Source: Candidatus Woesebacteria bacterium (lineage in GTDB: Bacteria; Patescibacteriota; Microgenomatia; UBA8517). From it: 8,161 nucleotides of DNA. This document shows, one piece after another, positions 1 through 5,704 of this stretch. Position numbers and translations under genes: made by a program. The stretch is taken from NCBI GenBank assembly GCA_026394855.1, contig JAPLZT010000012.1, forward strand, positions 1 to 8,161, written 5' to 3'. Below the pieces are notes generated by a model. It saw only the letters and a list, made by a program, of their open reading frames with translations. It made no database searches and was not told the origin of the DNA. Every line of letters starts with the position of its first letter. The stretch's first letter is position 1.

Positions 1-224
1 GATTTTATTTTCTCTCCCAAAAGCGCCTTCATTGCAAAGAAAAACATATCATCGGGAACAAGCTTTCCTTCTTCATTTATTATTTTGGAAATTGTGGAAT
101 TATTTTTTGCCAGATTCCTAATAAAACTACCCATCTCAAAGTAATAAAAGCCCAATTTTTCGACTAAAAGTCTGGCCTGTGTACCTTTACCTGAACCTTG
201 AGGGCCAATTAAAAGAATATTCAT
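1..224 (-). CDS. adk: Adenylate kinase, N-terminal 74 residues (3' end beyond window)
   Basis: Adenylate kinase interconverts ATP + AMP and 2 ADP in the cytosol. The 74 visible residues begin MNILLIGPQGSGKGTQA, a P-loop (G7 to T15) in the usual place right after the first strand. The start of the AMP-binding region follows (residues 25-40), with Arg36 matching the AMP-binding Arg36 of the E. coli enzyme, then GKLVPDD (53-59), matching the family's G-[KE]-LVPDE. The family's T-G-D motif at 31-33 reads M-G-S here, so two AMP-site positions differ. The ATG comes one base after the secY TAA (TAA-T-ATG). There is no Shine-Dalgarno, so coupling to secY translation is likely (inference). secY-adk is the usual bacterial order. 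The gene runs off the low-coordinate edge, so the LID domain and C-terminus are not visible. Confidence 0.93.
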   Translation of the reverse strand, partial: MNILLIGPQGSGKGTQARLLVEKLGFYYFEMGSFIRNLAKNNSTISKIINEEGKLVPDDMFFFAMKALLGEKIK

Positions 225-225
225 A

Positions 226-1512
226 TTATTTAACGAAGGCTTCGTATTTGCGCATCGCTAATTCTCCTTCGAGTTCACGGGCTATTTCCAAAACAACCGA
301 AACAACGATTAAAATTCCCGTTCCTCCAATTGCCAAATTTGCTACTCCAATTGTTTTTTGAAAAAAAGATGGAAGAACTGCAATTAACCCCAAGAAAGCT
401 CCTCCCACCAAAGTAATTCTTGAAAGAACAAATGATAAATATTTGGCGGTTTCTTTTCCGGGTCTGATTCCGGGAATATACCCTCCGCCTTTTTGCAAAT
501 TTTCGGAAATTTTTTCGGGATTAAAAACAACTGCAGTATAAAAATAAGTAAATCCAAAAACTAAAATGAAATAAACAATGTTATAAACCAAAGATTGCGG
601 AGTAAAAACCTGATTTATGGTTGATGCAATTTGGGAAATTACTGCATTGCCGGAATTTGAAAGAAACTGGCTTATTAGGGAAGGAGCTAAAACTAAAGAT
701 ACTGCAAAGATAATGGGAATTACTCCCGCCTGATTAAGTCTTAAAGGAAGATAGCTAGAAACCGGAGATGCGCTGAAATTTCCGGTTCTTCTTGAATATT
801 GAATAGGAATTCTTCTAACCGCTTCGTTCATGAAAATGATTGCGGCAATAACAAGAAGGGCAACTGCCATAAATATGACAACTTTGAGAATATCCTGGGC
901 CTGAAAGACACTTATGGATTGTCCTAAAGTTACAGGAAGCCTTGAGATAATTCCTACAAAAATAAGAAAGGACACTCCATTTTTAAGACCGTGCTCGGAA
1001 ATTAGGTCTCCCAGCCAAACCGCAAAAACGGTTCCTGCGGTCATAGTCAAAACCAAAGAAAGAATGGAAATCGGAGAAAGAGTGGAAATTACGTGCTGGG
1101 ACCGAAGTAAGGAGTACATTGCAAAGCCCTGTAGTGCAGCCAGAGGCACGGTTAGAAGCTTTGTGTACTGATTAATCTTTTCCTGCCCATACTCGCCTTC
1201 TTTCTGCAATTCCTCAAGTTTTGGAACTACATAACCCAACAACTGGAAAATAATCGAGGCGTTGATGTATGGATTAAGGCCAAGGGCCATTATTGAAAAA
1301 TTGGCCAACGTTCCCCCGGAGAAAACATCCAAAAGGGAAAGAAACGGGCTTCCGGAAAAGAGAGCCTTTAGGGACTCTCTATCAATACCGCTTGCCGGAA
1401 TATGGGAGGTAAACCTAAAAACAACAAGAATAAGCGCGGTGATAATCACCTTTTTCCTAATATCGGGAGATTTAATGATCTTCGCAAAAAACTGGCCAAT
1501 TTGTTTAAGCAT
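226..1512 (-). CDS. secY: Preprotein translocase channel subunit SecY
   Basis: SecY is the pore subunit of the SecYEG channel, which exports unfolded proteins and inserts membrane proteins with SecA or the ribosome. The 428 residues are highly hydrophobic and fit the usual ten membrane segments. Visible family landmarks are the first segment and plug region (about 22-75), ALGLNPYINASIIFQLL (76-92, segment 2), WLGDLISEHGLKNGVSFLIF (about 166-185), the cytoplasmic loop RRIPIQYSRR (233-242), LPLRLNQAGVIPIIF (255-269) and GGYIPGIRPGKET (343-355), the SecA/ribosome-facing loop. The protein is slightly shorter than E. coli SecY (443) and ends RKYEAFVK. It is preceded by the window's longest spacer (46 bases) and has no Shine-Dalgarno near its ATG. 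It is followed after one base by adk. It appears intact. Confidence 0.98.
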   Translation of the reverse strand: MLKQIGQFFAKIIKSPDIRKKVIITALILVVFRFTSHIPASGIDRESLKALFSGSPFLSLLDVFSGGTLANFSIMALGLNPYINASIIFQLLGYVVPKLEELQKEGEYGQEKINQYTKLLTVPLAALQGFAMYSLLRSQHVISTLSPISILSLVLTMTAGTVFAVWLGDLISEHGLKNGVSFLIFVGIISRLPVTLGQSISVFQAQDILKVVIFMAVALLVIAAIIFMNEAVRRIPIQYSRRTGNFSASPVSSYLPLRLNQAGVIPIIFAVSLVLAPSLISQFLSNSGNAVISQIASTINQVFTPQSLVYNIVYFILVFGFTYFYTAVVFNPEKISENLQKGGGYIPGIRPGKETAKYLSFVLSRITLVGGAFLGLIAVLPSFFQKTIGVANLAIGGTGILIVVSVVLEIARELEGELAMRKYEAFVK

Positions 1513-1558
1513 AACGTTTTGAATTATATCCCAAACCTGAACCTAAAAATAGAGGTTA
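1513..1558 (-). promoter_or_regulatory. Spacer before secY with -10-like box and small hairpin
   Basis: This 46-base spacer is the longest between any two genes in the window. On the minus strand it holds TATAAT at 1528-1523, a perfect match to the bacterial -10 hexamer. The hexamer 17 bases upstream (TATTTT) is a poor -35 and there is no extended -10 TG. A TATAAT at this place would start transcription only a few bases before the secY ATG, giving a nearly leaderless message. The spacer also holds AACCT (1557-1553) able to pair with AGGTT (1544-1540) around an 8-base loop, and AGGTT is repeated at 1538-1534. A promoter is possible but weakly supported, because TATAAT is easy to meet in AT-rich DNA. 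Confidence 0.22.
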
Positions 1559-1810
1559 TTAACTACTACGCGGGACTCCCGTTAATTCGACAGTCACATC
1601 ACAGTCAGCCTGAACACAGGCAGCTTGAGCAACAAATCTTAATGTACTTATTACTTCTTTAACTCTCATATTCCCTTTATGTTTTTCGCCATTTGGTCCT
1701 AAATGAGGAAAAGCTTTAGCTATTGCCTCCCCACAGCAAAACGGTTCAAGCGTTTCAATGCTTCCGCCTCCAATAAGCTTCTTGCCGCGCGGTACATTTA
1801 TTCTTTCCAT
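1559..1810 (-). CDS. Small four-cysteine protein of unknown function
   Basis: I do not recognise this 83-residue protein. It starts MERINVPRGKKLIGGG, has adjacent cysteines at 25-26, a Gly/His/Lys-rich middle (H36, H44; GPNGEKHKG at 38-46), a probable helix at about 48-66 and a probable strand at 71-77 (DVTVELT). Another cysteine pair, C65 and C70, falls between these last two. No signal peptide or membrane segment is seen. It begins 15 bases after rplO and ends 46 bases before secY, in operon orientation, and a stop codon lies four codons upstream of the only usable ATG. There is no Shine-Dalgarno (ACTTTGGT-ATG). Codons such as CCG, CGC and ACG appear more than in the adjacent ribosomal genes, as expected for a less strongly expressed gene. 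It is not uL30 or bL36: the length, motifs and position differ. The cysteines could bind metal or act as thiols, but that is speculation. Confidence 0.7.
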   Translation of the reverse strand: MERINVPRGKKLIGGGSIETLEPFCCGEAIAKAFPHLGPNGEKHKGNMRVKEVISTLRFVAQAACVQADCDVTVELTGVPRSS

Positions 1811-1825
1811 ACCAAAGTATTATTT

Positions 1826-2257
1826 TTAAACTTTAGCTGATTTTTCGAGGAACTTTAAGACGGATTTGGAAGCGGGGACTTCGATTATTAACTTCTTCTC
1901 CAGTTTCCCGTTGCCCAAGATCTTTACTCCATATGCTCTTGCGTCTTTTTCGTCCACAATTCTGGCTTTAATAAGTGTTTCTATGGTTACTTTCGATCCT
2001 GCCGGAAGGATGTTTAAAGCTTCCACATTTACAATCACCGGGCCCTTTCCACCCTTATTTTTTCCTTTTCCTCTTTGAAAAGGAAGTCTTTTAAGTAAAG
2101 ATTTCTTGACTTTGACTCCCTCAAAAAGGACGCCTATCTTTGTTCTTGATTTTTGTCCTTTTTGTCCACGTCCTACTGTGTGACCACCTTTTCCCGATCC
2201 ATAACCACGACCTACTCTTTTTTTCCTGTTCTCAACTACTTTAGGTAAATTTGTCAT
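1826..2257 (-). CDS. rplO: Large-subunit ribosomal protein uL15
   Basis: L15 is a late-assembly protein of the large subunit whose long basic N-terminal extension threads into 23S rRNA. The 143 residues match the family's usual length (E. coli 144). The N-terminus shows the Gly/Arg/Lys signature VGRGYGSGKGGHTVGRGQKGQKSR (15-38; key residues G16, G20, G24, G29, G31 and the K/R between), followed by LLKRLPFQRGKG (54-65). The globular part ends with KLIIEVPASKS (122-132). Its ATG overlaps the rpsE TGA (ATGA), and a clear Shine-Dalgarno AAAGGAGA sits inside the end of rpsE. Because rpsE directly abuts rplO, no rpmD (uL30) gene lies between them, unlike in most bacteria. Confidence 0.98.
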   Translation of the reverse strand: MTNLPKVVENRKKRVGRGYGSGKGGHTVGRGQKGQKSRTKIGVLFEGVKVKKSLLKRLPFQRGKGKNKGGKGPVIVNVEALNILPAGSKVTIETLIKARIVDEKDARAYGVKILGNGKLEKKLIIEVPASKSVLKFLEKSAKV

Positions 2258-2751
2258 TTGATATTATTCTCCTTTCTTTCGGCAATTTCAGAAATAGTCT
2301 GAAGTGCTTTAAGTGTCGCATAAACATTTGATATTTTGTTATTTGTCCCTAAAATCTTTCCAACCGCATCCTTGATCCCAACAGCTTCCAAAACAACTCT
2401 CATGGGGCCCCCCGCAATAATTCCGCTTCCGGATGGGGCCGGTTTAATTAAAACCCTAGCTGCAGAAAACTTTTCTCTGACGGAATAGGGGACGGTGGAT
2501 CCTGCCATTCTAATTGTGATTACATTTCTGGTTGCTTTATCAATTGACTTTCTTATGGCACTTCGGACATCGGTTGCCTTTGAAAGACCGACTCCAACCT
2601 TACCTTTTTTGTTTCCAACAACAACCAGCGCGGAAAACCTAACCTGATTTCCACCTTTGGTCTTTTTGGATATCCTATTTATTTGAACAACCGTTTCTTC
2701 AAACTCTTTTGGAGCCTGGTCTCTGTAATTGCTTTGGTAATTTCTTCCCAT
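2254..2751 (-). CDS. rpsE: Small-subunit ribosomal protein uS5
   Basis: S5 binds 16S rRNA near the mRNA entry and contributes to decoding fidelity. With the start at 2751 it has 165 residues (E. coli 167). The N-terminal double-stranded-RNA-binding fold covers about 16-80, with VVQINRISKKTKGG (21-34), FSALVVVGNKKGKVGVGLSKA (39-59) and RSAIRKSIDKA (63-73). The C-terminal domain has RVLIKPAPSGSGIIAGG (99-115) and MRVVLEAVG. An in-frame ATG at 2784 would add 11 residues and a 32-base overlap with rplR, but it has no ribosome binding site. The strong AAAGGAGGA lies between the two ATGs and can serve only the one at 2751, which comes one base after the rplR TAA. The C-terminus overlaps rplO by ATGA. 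Confidence 0.97.
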   Translation of the reverse strand: MGRNYQSNYRDQAPKEFEETVVQINRISKKTKGGNQVRFSALVVVGNKKGKVGVGLSKATDVRSAIRKSIDKATRNVITIRMAGSTVPYSVREKFSAARVLIKPAPSGSGIIAGGPMRVVLEAVGIKDAVGKILGTNNKISNVYATLKALQTISEIAERKENNIK

Positions 2752-2752
2752 A

Positions 2753-3061
2753 TTAGAAATTAAGTCCTCCTTTTCTTGCCCCATCAGCCAAAGCTTTTAC
2801 TCTTCCGTGATATCTATATCCCCCTTTATCAAAAACAACGTCTTTTACCTTTTTGGCTAAAGATTTTTTAGCAACTTCCTCACCAACTTTATTTGAATCG
2901 TCTCCGTAGGCTGCAGCCAAGGTAACTCCTTTAGTATCATCAATAACCTGGGCATATATCAATTTATTTGACCTAAAAACCGAAAGCCTGGGACGACTAC
3001 TTAGTCTTCTAATCTTAGACCTTACTCTCAGTTTTCTTTGTTCAGATTTTTTGTTGATCAT
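2753..3061 (-). CDS. rplR: Large-subunit ribosomal protein uL18
   Basis: L18 binds 5S rRNA together with L5 and docks it onto the central protuberance. The 102 residues show a basic N-terminus (1-25), [18 protein letters not shown] (25-42) and the hallmark C-terminus [20 protein letters not shown] (75-94) ending GARKGGLNF. It is about 15 residues shorter than E. coli L18 (117). The missing part falls in the variable loop around residues 50-60 ([12 protein letters not shown]) and not in the RNA-binding core, so I read it as a compact lineage form. Its ATG overlaps the rplF TGA (ATGA) and is preceded by the Shine-Dalgarno AGGAGGA at six-base spacing, one of the best in the window. Confidence 0.97.
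   Translation of the reverse strand: MINKKSEQRKLRVRSKIRRLSSRPRLSVFRSNKLIYAQVIDDTKGVTLAAAYGDDSNKVGEEVAKKSLAKKVKDVVFDKGGYRYHGRVKALADGARKGGLNF
2765..2773 (-). promoter_or_regulatory. Ribosome binding site deciding the rpsE start
   Basis: The minus strand reads AAAGGAGGA here, close to the perfect anti-Shine-Dalgarno complement, about 13 bases before the ATG at 2751. It lies downstream of the alternative in-frame ATG at 2784, so it supports the shorter S5. It sits inside the last codons of rplR, which favours coupled translation. The spacing is somewhat long. Confidence 0.75.
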
Positions 3062-3609
3062 ACTGGTCCTCCTGCAGTTTTTGCTGCTTTACCCGCTTTT
3101 CTTCTTACAATCTCATCCTGGTATTTTATACCTTTTCCTTTATATGGTTCCGGAGGTCTAATGTTTCTAATAGTCGCAGCCGTCTGACCCACGGCTTCTT
3201 TGTCTGTCCCTTCGATTGTCAAAAGCATTTTTTCTACCTTAATGAAAATTCCCTCAGGCGCTTCAAACTTAACAGGATGGGAATAGCCTACACTAAGAGT
3301 AAGACTACTTCCTGTTACTTCGGCTCTATAACCCGCTCCAACCAACTCCAGTACTTTTTTCCATCCGGTTGATACTCCCGCAACCATATTGGCTAAAAGC
3401 GCTCTTGTTGTACCATAGTTGGGTGAAAGAGAATATGTATTATTTTGAGGTTTAACGGTTAGAAAACCATCTTTTTCCTCAACCGAAAATCCATGGGGCA
3501 ACTTTCTCTCAAGACTGCCCTTTGAACCGGAAACTACAACAAGATCTCTTGTTATCTTGGCGGTTACACCTTCAGGTAATTTAACTGGTTGTTTTCCAAT
3601 TTTACTCAT
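3058..3609 (-). CDS. rplF: Large-subunit ribosomal protein uL6
   Basis: L6 sits near the sarcin-ricin loop and the factor-binding site of the large subunit. The 183 residues are close to the E. coli length (177) and show the typical start [14 protein letters not shown] (2-15), two repeated alpha/beta domains, and the conserved GYRAEV (93-98) and VGYSHPV (107-113). The family signature near the end, [20 protein letters not shown] (151-170), is followed by a Lys/Ala tail. The gene starts nine A/T-only bases (TAAAATAAT) after the rpsH TAA with no Shine-Dalgarno, so reinitiation or an unstructured AT-rich start region is likely (inference). Its TGA overlaps the rplR ATG. Confidence 0.98.
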   Translation of the reverse strand: MSKIGKQPVKLPEGVTAKITRDLVVVSGSKGSLERKLPHGFSVEEKDGFLTVKPQNNTYSLSPNYGTTRALLANMVAGVSTGWKKVLELVGAGYRAEVTGSSLTLSVGYSHPVKFEAPEGIFIKVEKMLLTIEGTDKEAVGQTAATIRNIRPPEPYKGKGIKYQDEIVRRKAGKAAKTAGGPV

Positions 3610-3618
3610 ATTATTTTA

Positions 3619-4002
3619 TTACCAAATCTCTGCAATAATTTCCCCACCGGATCCAATTTTCTTAGCTTCTTTTGTGGTTAGAATCCCTTTAGGCGTACTG
3701 ACAAGAAAAGTTGACGGTCCCCTTTTTGCTTCAATATCCGAAAGTTTGTAATAAACTCTTCTTCCTGGTTTTGAAACAAGCCGAAGGTCCATCAAAATCG
3801 GGCTTTTGTGGCTAAAGCTCACACTTAAACTTAATATTCCGTCTTTAGATTTAATTTCCTCTACAAAACCTGCTTTTTCCAAAGCTTTGGCAATAGCTAC
3901 CTTCTTCTTGGTTACAGAAACTGTAACTTCACGGTTTTTAGCCTGTGCCGCGTTCTTAATTCTAATTAGAAAATCTCCAATTGGATAATTTGTTTCTGAC
4001 AT
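3619..4002 (-). CDS. rpsH: Small-subunit ribosomal protein uS8
   Basis: S8 binds helix 21 of 16S rRNA early in small-subunit assembly; in E. coli it also represses the spc operon by binding its mRNA near rplE. The 127 residues match the family (about 130). The N-terminus MSETNYPIGDFLIRIKNA (1-18) fits the usual start, and the C-terminus STPKGILTTKEAKKIGSGGE (102-121) followed by IIAEIW is the conserved RNA-binding signature. An in-frame ATG at 4041 would add 13 residues that only retranslate the end of rpsN in another frame and are unlike the family, so I reject it. The chosen ATG follows the rpsN TAA by four bases (TAA-TAAT-ATG) without a Shine-Dalgarno. I see no clear S8-binding mimic in the mRNA by eye. 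Confidence 0.97.
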   Translation of the reverse strand: MSETNYPIGDFLIRIKNAAQAKNREVTVSVTKKKVAIAKALEKAGFVEEIKSKDGILSLSVSFSHKSPILMDLRLVSKPGRRVYYKLSDIEAKRGPSTFLVSTPKGILTTKEAKKIGSGGEIIAEIW

Positions 4003-4006
4003 ATTA

Positions 4007-4192
4007 TTACCAGCTAGCCTTTCTAACCCCGGGAATTTCACCCTTTAGGGCAAGTTCTCTGAAACATAACCTACAAACTCCGAATTTTCTCATATAACCT
4101 CTTCCTCTTCCACAAAGCTTACATCTATTCCTGTAACGAACCTCAAACTTTAACTTCTTATCTTCTCTTTTTTCTTTAGCAACAGTACTCAT
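4007..4192 (-). CDS. rpsN: Small-subunit ribosomal protein uS14, zinc-binding type
   Basis: S14 is a late-binding protein of the 30S head beside S3 and S10. The 61 residues are the short type (type Z), with four zinc ligands C24, C27, C40 and C43 in the pattern CxxC-x12-CxxC. The C-terminus [16 protein letters not shown] is the standard ending. The longer, zinc-free S14 of E. coli is about 100 residues, so this is clearly the other paralogue class. The ATG overlaps the rplE TGA (ATGA), and a strong Shine-Dalgarno AAGGAGAGG lies inside the end of rplE. The zinc requirement is known for the family and not shown by sequence alone. Confidence 0.98.
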   Translation of the reverse strand: MSTVAKEKREDKKLKFEVRYRNRCKLCGRGRGYMRKFGVCRLCFRELALKGEIPGVRKASW

Positions 4193-4743
4193 TTAACCTC
4201 TCCTTTCTCGAACGGCATACCCAAAAGCTCCAAAAGTCTCTCTGACATTTCTTTTTTATCACTATTTACTACAATCGTAATCTCAAGTCCGTGAGGAGTT
4301 CCCCTTGTTATATCTGCCTCAGGGAAAACCGTATGTTCGGCAACTCCCAAAGTATAGTTTCCTGACTTATCGAAACTTTTTCTTGATACTCCTCTAAAGT
4401 CTCTTAAACGGGGAAGGACTATTGAAAAAAGCCTGTCCAAAAATGCGTACATCATTTCCCTTCTTAAGGTTACCGCAATTCCAACAGGCATTCCCCTTCG
4501 CAGTCCGAAGCTTGCAATTGAAACCTTGGCCAGTTTGGTTGCAGGCTTCTGGCCGGAAATGGCAGCCAAATCTTTCTTTAGTTGCTCGACAACTTCTTTA
4601 CTTTTGGCAACACTTCCAATTCCAATATTTAATACAACCTTACTAATTTTTGGTACTGCCATTTTATTTTTAATACCAAATTCCGAAACTAAGATTTTAA
4701 CTGCCTCTTTTTCATATTTTTCCTGCAATCTTTGTTTTGCCAT
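4189..4743 (-). CDS. rplE: Large-subunit ribosomal protein uL5
   Basis: L5 binds 5S rRNA and forms the bridge to S13 and the P-site tRNA at the central protuberance. The 184 residues compare with 179 in E. coli. Visible landmarks are [14 protein letters not shown] (30-43), [20 protein letters not shown] (63-82), [12 protein letters not shown] (84-95), [20 protein letters not shown] (101-120), the [15 protein letters not shown] stretch (128-142) and [11 protein letters not shown] near the end. It starts four bases after the rplX TAG with only a weak AGGT upstream, and ends in an ATGA overlap with rpsN. Length and motifs are ordinary. Confidence 0.98.
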   Translation of the reverse strand: MAKQRLQEKYEKEAVKILVSEFGIKNKMAVPKISKVVLNIGIGSVAKSKEVVEQLKKDLAAISGQKPATKLAKVSIASFGLRRGMPVGIAVTLRREMMYAFLDRLFSIVLPRLRDFRGVSRKSFDKSGNYTLGVAEHTVFPEADITRGTPHGLEITIVVNSDKKEMSERLLELLGMPFEKGEVK

Positions 4744-4747
4744 ATAC

Positions 4748-5059
4748 CTATTTAATATCTATTTCTTTCTTGCACTTTTTACAAATTCTTGCTTTTTTTT
4801 CACCCTTTGTTGAAAAACCGATTCTGGTTACTTTTTTACACTTTGGACAAATTAAGGCAATCTTTCCAAGACCCAACGGCCTTGGAATATCGTATATTCC
4901 CCCTTTTTGACCCTGAAAACCTTTAACATGCTTTTTGTAAAGATTAACTCCAGGAACTACAACCTTGAGGGTCTTGGGGAAAATCTTTTCAATTTTTCCA
5001 TCTCTGCCCTTGTCTTTTCCTGCAGTTATTTTTACGTTGTCTCCAATTTTAAATTTCAT
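4748..5059 (-). CDS. rplX: Large-subunit ribosomal protein uL24
   Basis: L24 is an assembly initiator that binds 23S rRNA near the exit of the peptide tunnel. The 103 residues contain the KOW motif near the N-terminus (KIGDNVKITAGKDKGRDGKI, 4-23), then VVVPGVNLYKKHVKG (33-47). A C-terminal zinc-ribbon-like part has CPKC (71-74) and CKKC (93-96), as in many bacterial L24 proteins. It begins 20 bases after the rplN stop. That spacer carries the small hairpin AAGC-GAA-GCTT and an A/T-rich leader (GAAATAAAATT-ATG), with no Shine-Dalgarno. The zinc-ribbon cysteines are all present. Confidence 0.98.
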   Translation of the reverse strand: MKFKIGDNVKITAGKDKGRDGKIEKIFPKTLKVVVPGVNLYKKHVKGFQGQKGGIYDIPRPLGLGKIALICPKCKKVTRIGFSTKGEKKARICKKCKKEIDIK

Positions 5060-5079
5060 AATTTTATTTCAAGCTTCGC

Positions 5080-5292
5080 TTATATAACCTCTCTGGCTAA
5101 AGATGCAATTTTATTATATCCGACCTCTTTATGATCGGCAACCACACCTGCCGAATCAGCTCCCTTAACAACACATAAAACAACATCCCCTATAGTGGCA
5201 ACTTTACCTATCTTTGTCGAAATGCCAATGACCATAAGCCTTTTGGCTCCTGAATTATCGGCTGGCGCTAGCATTGTCTTTAGTTGAATCAT
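5080..5292 (-). CDS. rplN: Large-subunit ribosomal protein uL14, internally shortened
   Basis: L14 normally has about 122 residues, lies at the subunit interface, contacts L19 and 16S helix 14, and is the docking site of the silencing factor RsfS. Here the frame encodes only 70. The N-terminal part (1-57) is a clean L14: MIQLKTMLAPADNSGAKRLM, then ATIGDVV (32-38) and VVKGADSAGVV. The last twelve residues, YNKIASLAREVI, match the normal L14 C-terminus. Between V57 and G58 (5122/5121) about 52 residues are absent, which includes the family signature with D-G, F, N and V and the GTRIFGPV region. The loss is in frame and 70 + 52 gives exactly the usual length. A Shine-Dalgarno (TGGAGAA) and an ATGA overlap with rpsQ are normal. 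It could be a real shortened protein, a defective gene with a copy elsewhere, or an assembly deletion. Confidence 0.88.
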   Translation of the reverse strand: MIQLKTMLAPADNSGAKRLMVIGISTKIGKVATIGDVVLCVVKGADSAGVVADHKEVGYNKIASLAREVI

Positions 5293-5507
5293 TTAGTTAT
5301 TCTCCATTTCTTTAATTTACTAATTGGTTTGCAAGTGACAAATTTAACAGTATCTCCGATATTCACACCAACCTCATCATGAACCTGATACTTTTTAGCT
5401 CTCTTGTAACGTTTTCCATACAAAGGATGAACGACCATTCTTTCCACTTCGACAGTTGCCGTCTTTTGAATCTTTTTAGCCGTTACTTTTCCTGTAAAAA
5501 TTTTCAT
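5289..5507 (-). CDS. rpsQ: Small-subunit ribosomal protein uS17
   Basis: S17 is a primary binder of the 16S 5' domain with an oligonucleotide-binding (OB) fold. The 72 residues show FTGKVTAKKIQKTATVEVER (4-23), HPLYGKRYKRAKKYQVHDE (27-45), the loop GVNIGDTVKFVTCKPISKLK (47-66) and KKWRI at the end. It is about ten residues shorter than E. coli S17 (84) because it stops right after the last core strand, which is common in compact genomes. Its ATG overlaps the rpmC TGA (ATGA) with only weak GTGAG upstream, and its own TGA overlaps the rplN ATG. Confidence 0.97.
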   Translation of the reverse strand: MKIFTGKVTAKKIQKTATVEVERMVVHPLYGKRYKRAKKYQVHDEVGVNIGDTVKFVTCKPISKLKKWRITK

Positions 5508-5704
5508 GTTGTTTTCATCTCACTGACTAAAGTCAAAATCTGGGCAATTTCTTTTTTAAGATTCCTTCCTTTTTTAAGATTTTTATCTCCTTTGGAAGCT
5601 TTATTAGACAGCAGTTTCATAAGTTCAAGTTTCTTTTCGGAAATCATTTTCTTTAGATCTTCGATTTTCTTTGTTTTAATATTTTTAAAATCGTTTTTTT
5701 TCAT
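5504..5704 (-). CDS. rpmC: Large-subunit ribosomal protein uL29
   Basis: L29 is a two-helix protein at the tunnel exit that helps contact the signal recognition particle and trigger factor. The 66 residues match the family in length (E. coli 63), position between rplP and rpsQ, and layout: helix one with IEDLKKMISEKKLELMKLL (14-32), a basic turn, and helix two with LKKEIAQILTLVSEMK (48-63). Sequence identity to the family is modest and lysine is very abundant. The turn contains an 18-base near-tandem duplication encoding NLKKGR-NLKKEI. The gene begins in a one-base overlap with the rplP stop (TAATG) with no clear Shine-Dalgarno, and ends in an ATGA overlap with rpsQ. Confidence 0.93.
   Translation of the reverse strand: MKKNDFKNIKTKKIEDLKKMISEKKLELMKLLSNKASKGDKNLKKGRNLKKEIAQILTLVSEMKTT
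5551..5581 (-). repeat. Two 13-base direct repeats inside rpmC
   Basis: The minus-strand sequence AATCTTAAAAAAG occurs twice, at 5581-5569 and 5563-5551, with an 18-base period that keeps the reading frame. It encodes NLKK twice. It looks like a small slippage duplication in the turn between the two L29 helices, where length varies in the family. Confidence 0.6.

Noticed and set aside
233..245. Inverted repeat ACGAA-GCC-TTCGT as a terminator between secY and adk
   Set aside because: It has a stem of only five bases, lies in secY codons, has no following U-tract, and adk starts one base after the secY stop.
1559..1810. The 83-residue protein as a displaced uL30 or bL36
   Set aside because: uL30 is about 60 residues with a different fold signature and would lie before rplO; bL36 is about 37 residues with a characteristic CxxC-C-H zinc pattern. 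Neither fits.
2752..2784. N-terminal extension of rpsE to an ATG at 2784
   Set aside because: It has no ribosome binding site, and the strong Shine-Dalgarno lies inside the extension, pointing to the ATG at 2751.
4003..4041. N-terminal extension of rpsH to an ATG at 4041
   Set aside because: The extra residues retranslate the rpsN 3' end in another frame and do not match the S8 family; the ATG at 4002 gives the standard start.
5551..5581. A-rich runs in rpmC as programmed -1 frameshift sites
   Set aside because: The A-AAA-AAG heptamer is in the wrong register (frame is CTT-AAA-AAA-GGA), no downstream structure is seen, and the zero frame already gives a full-length L29.
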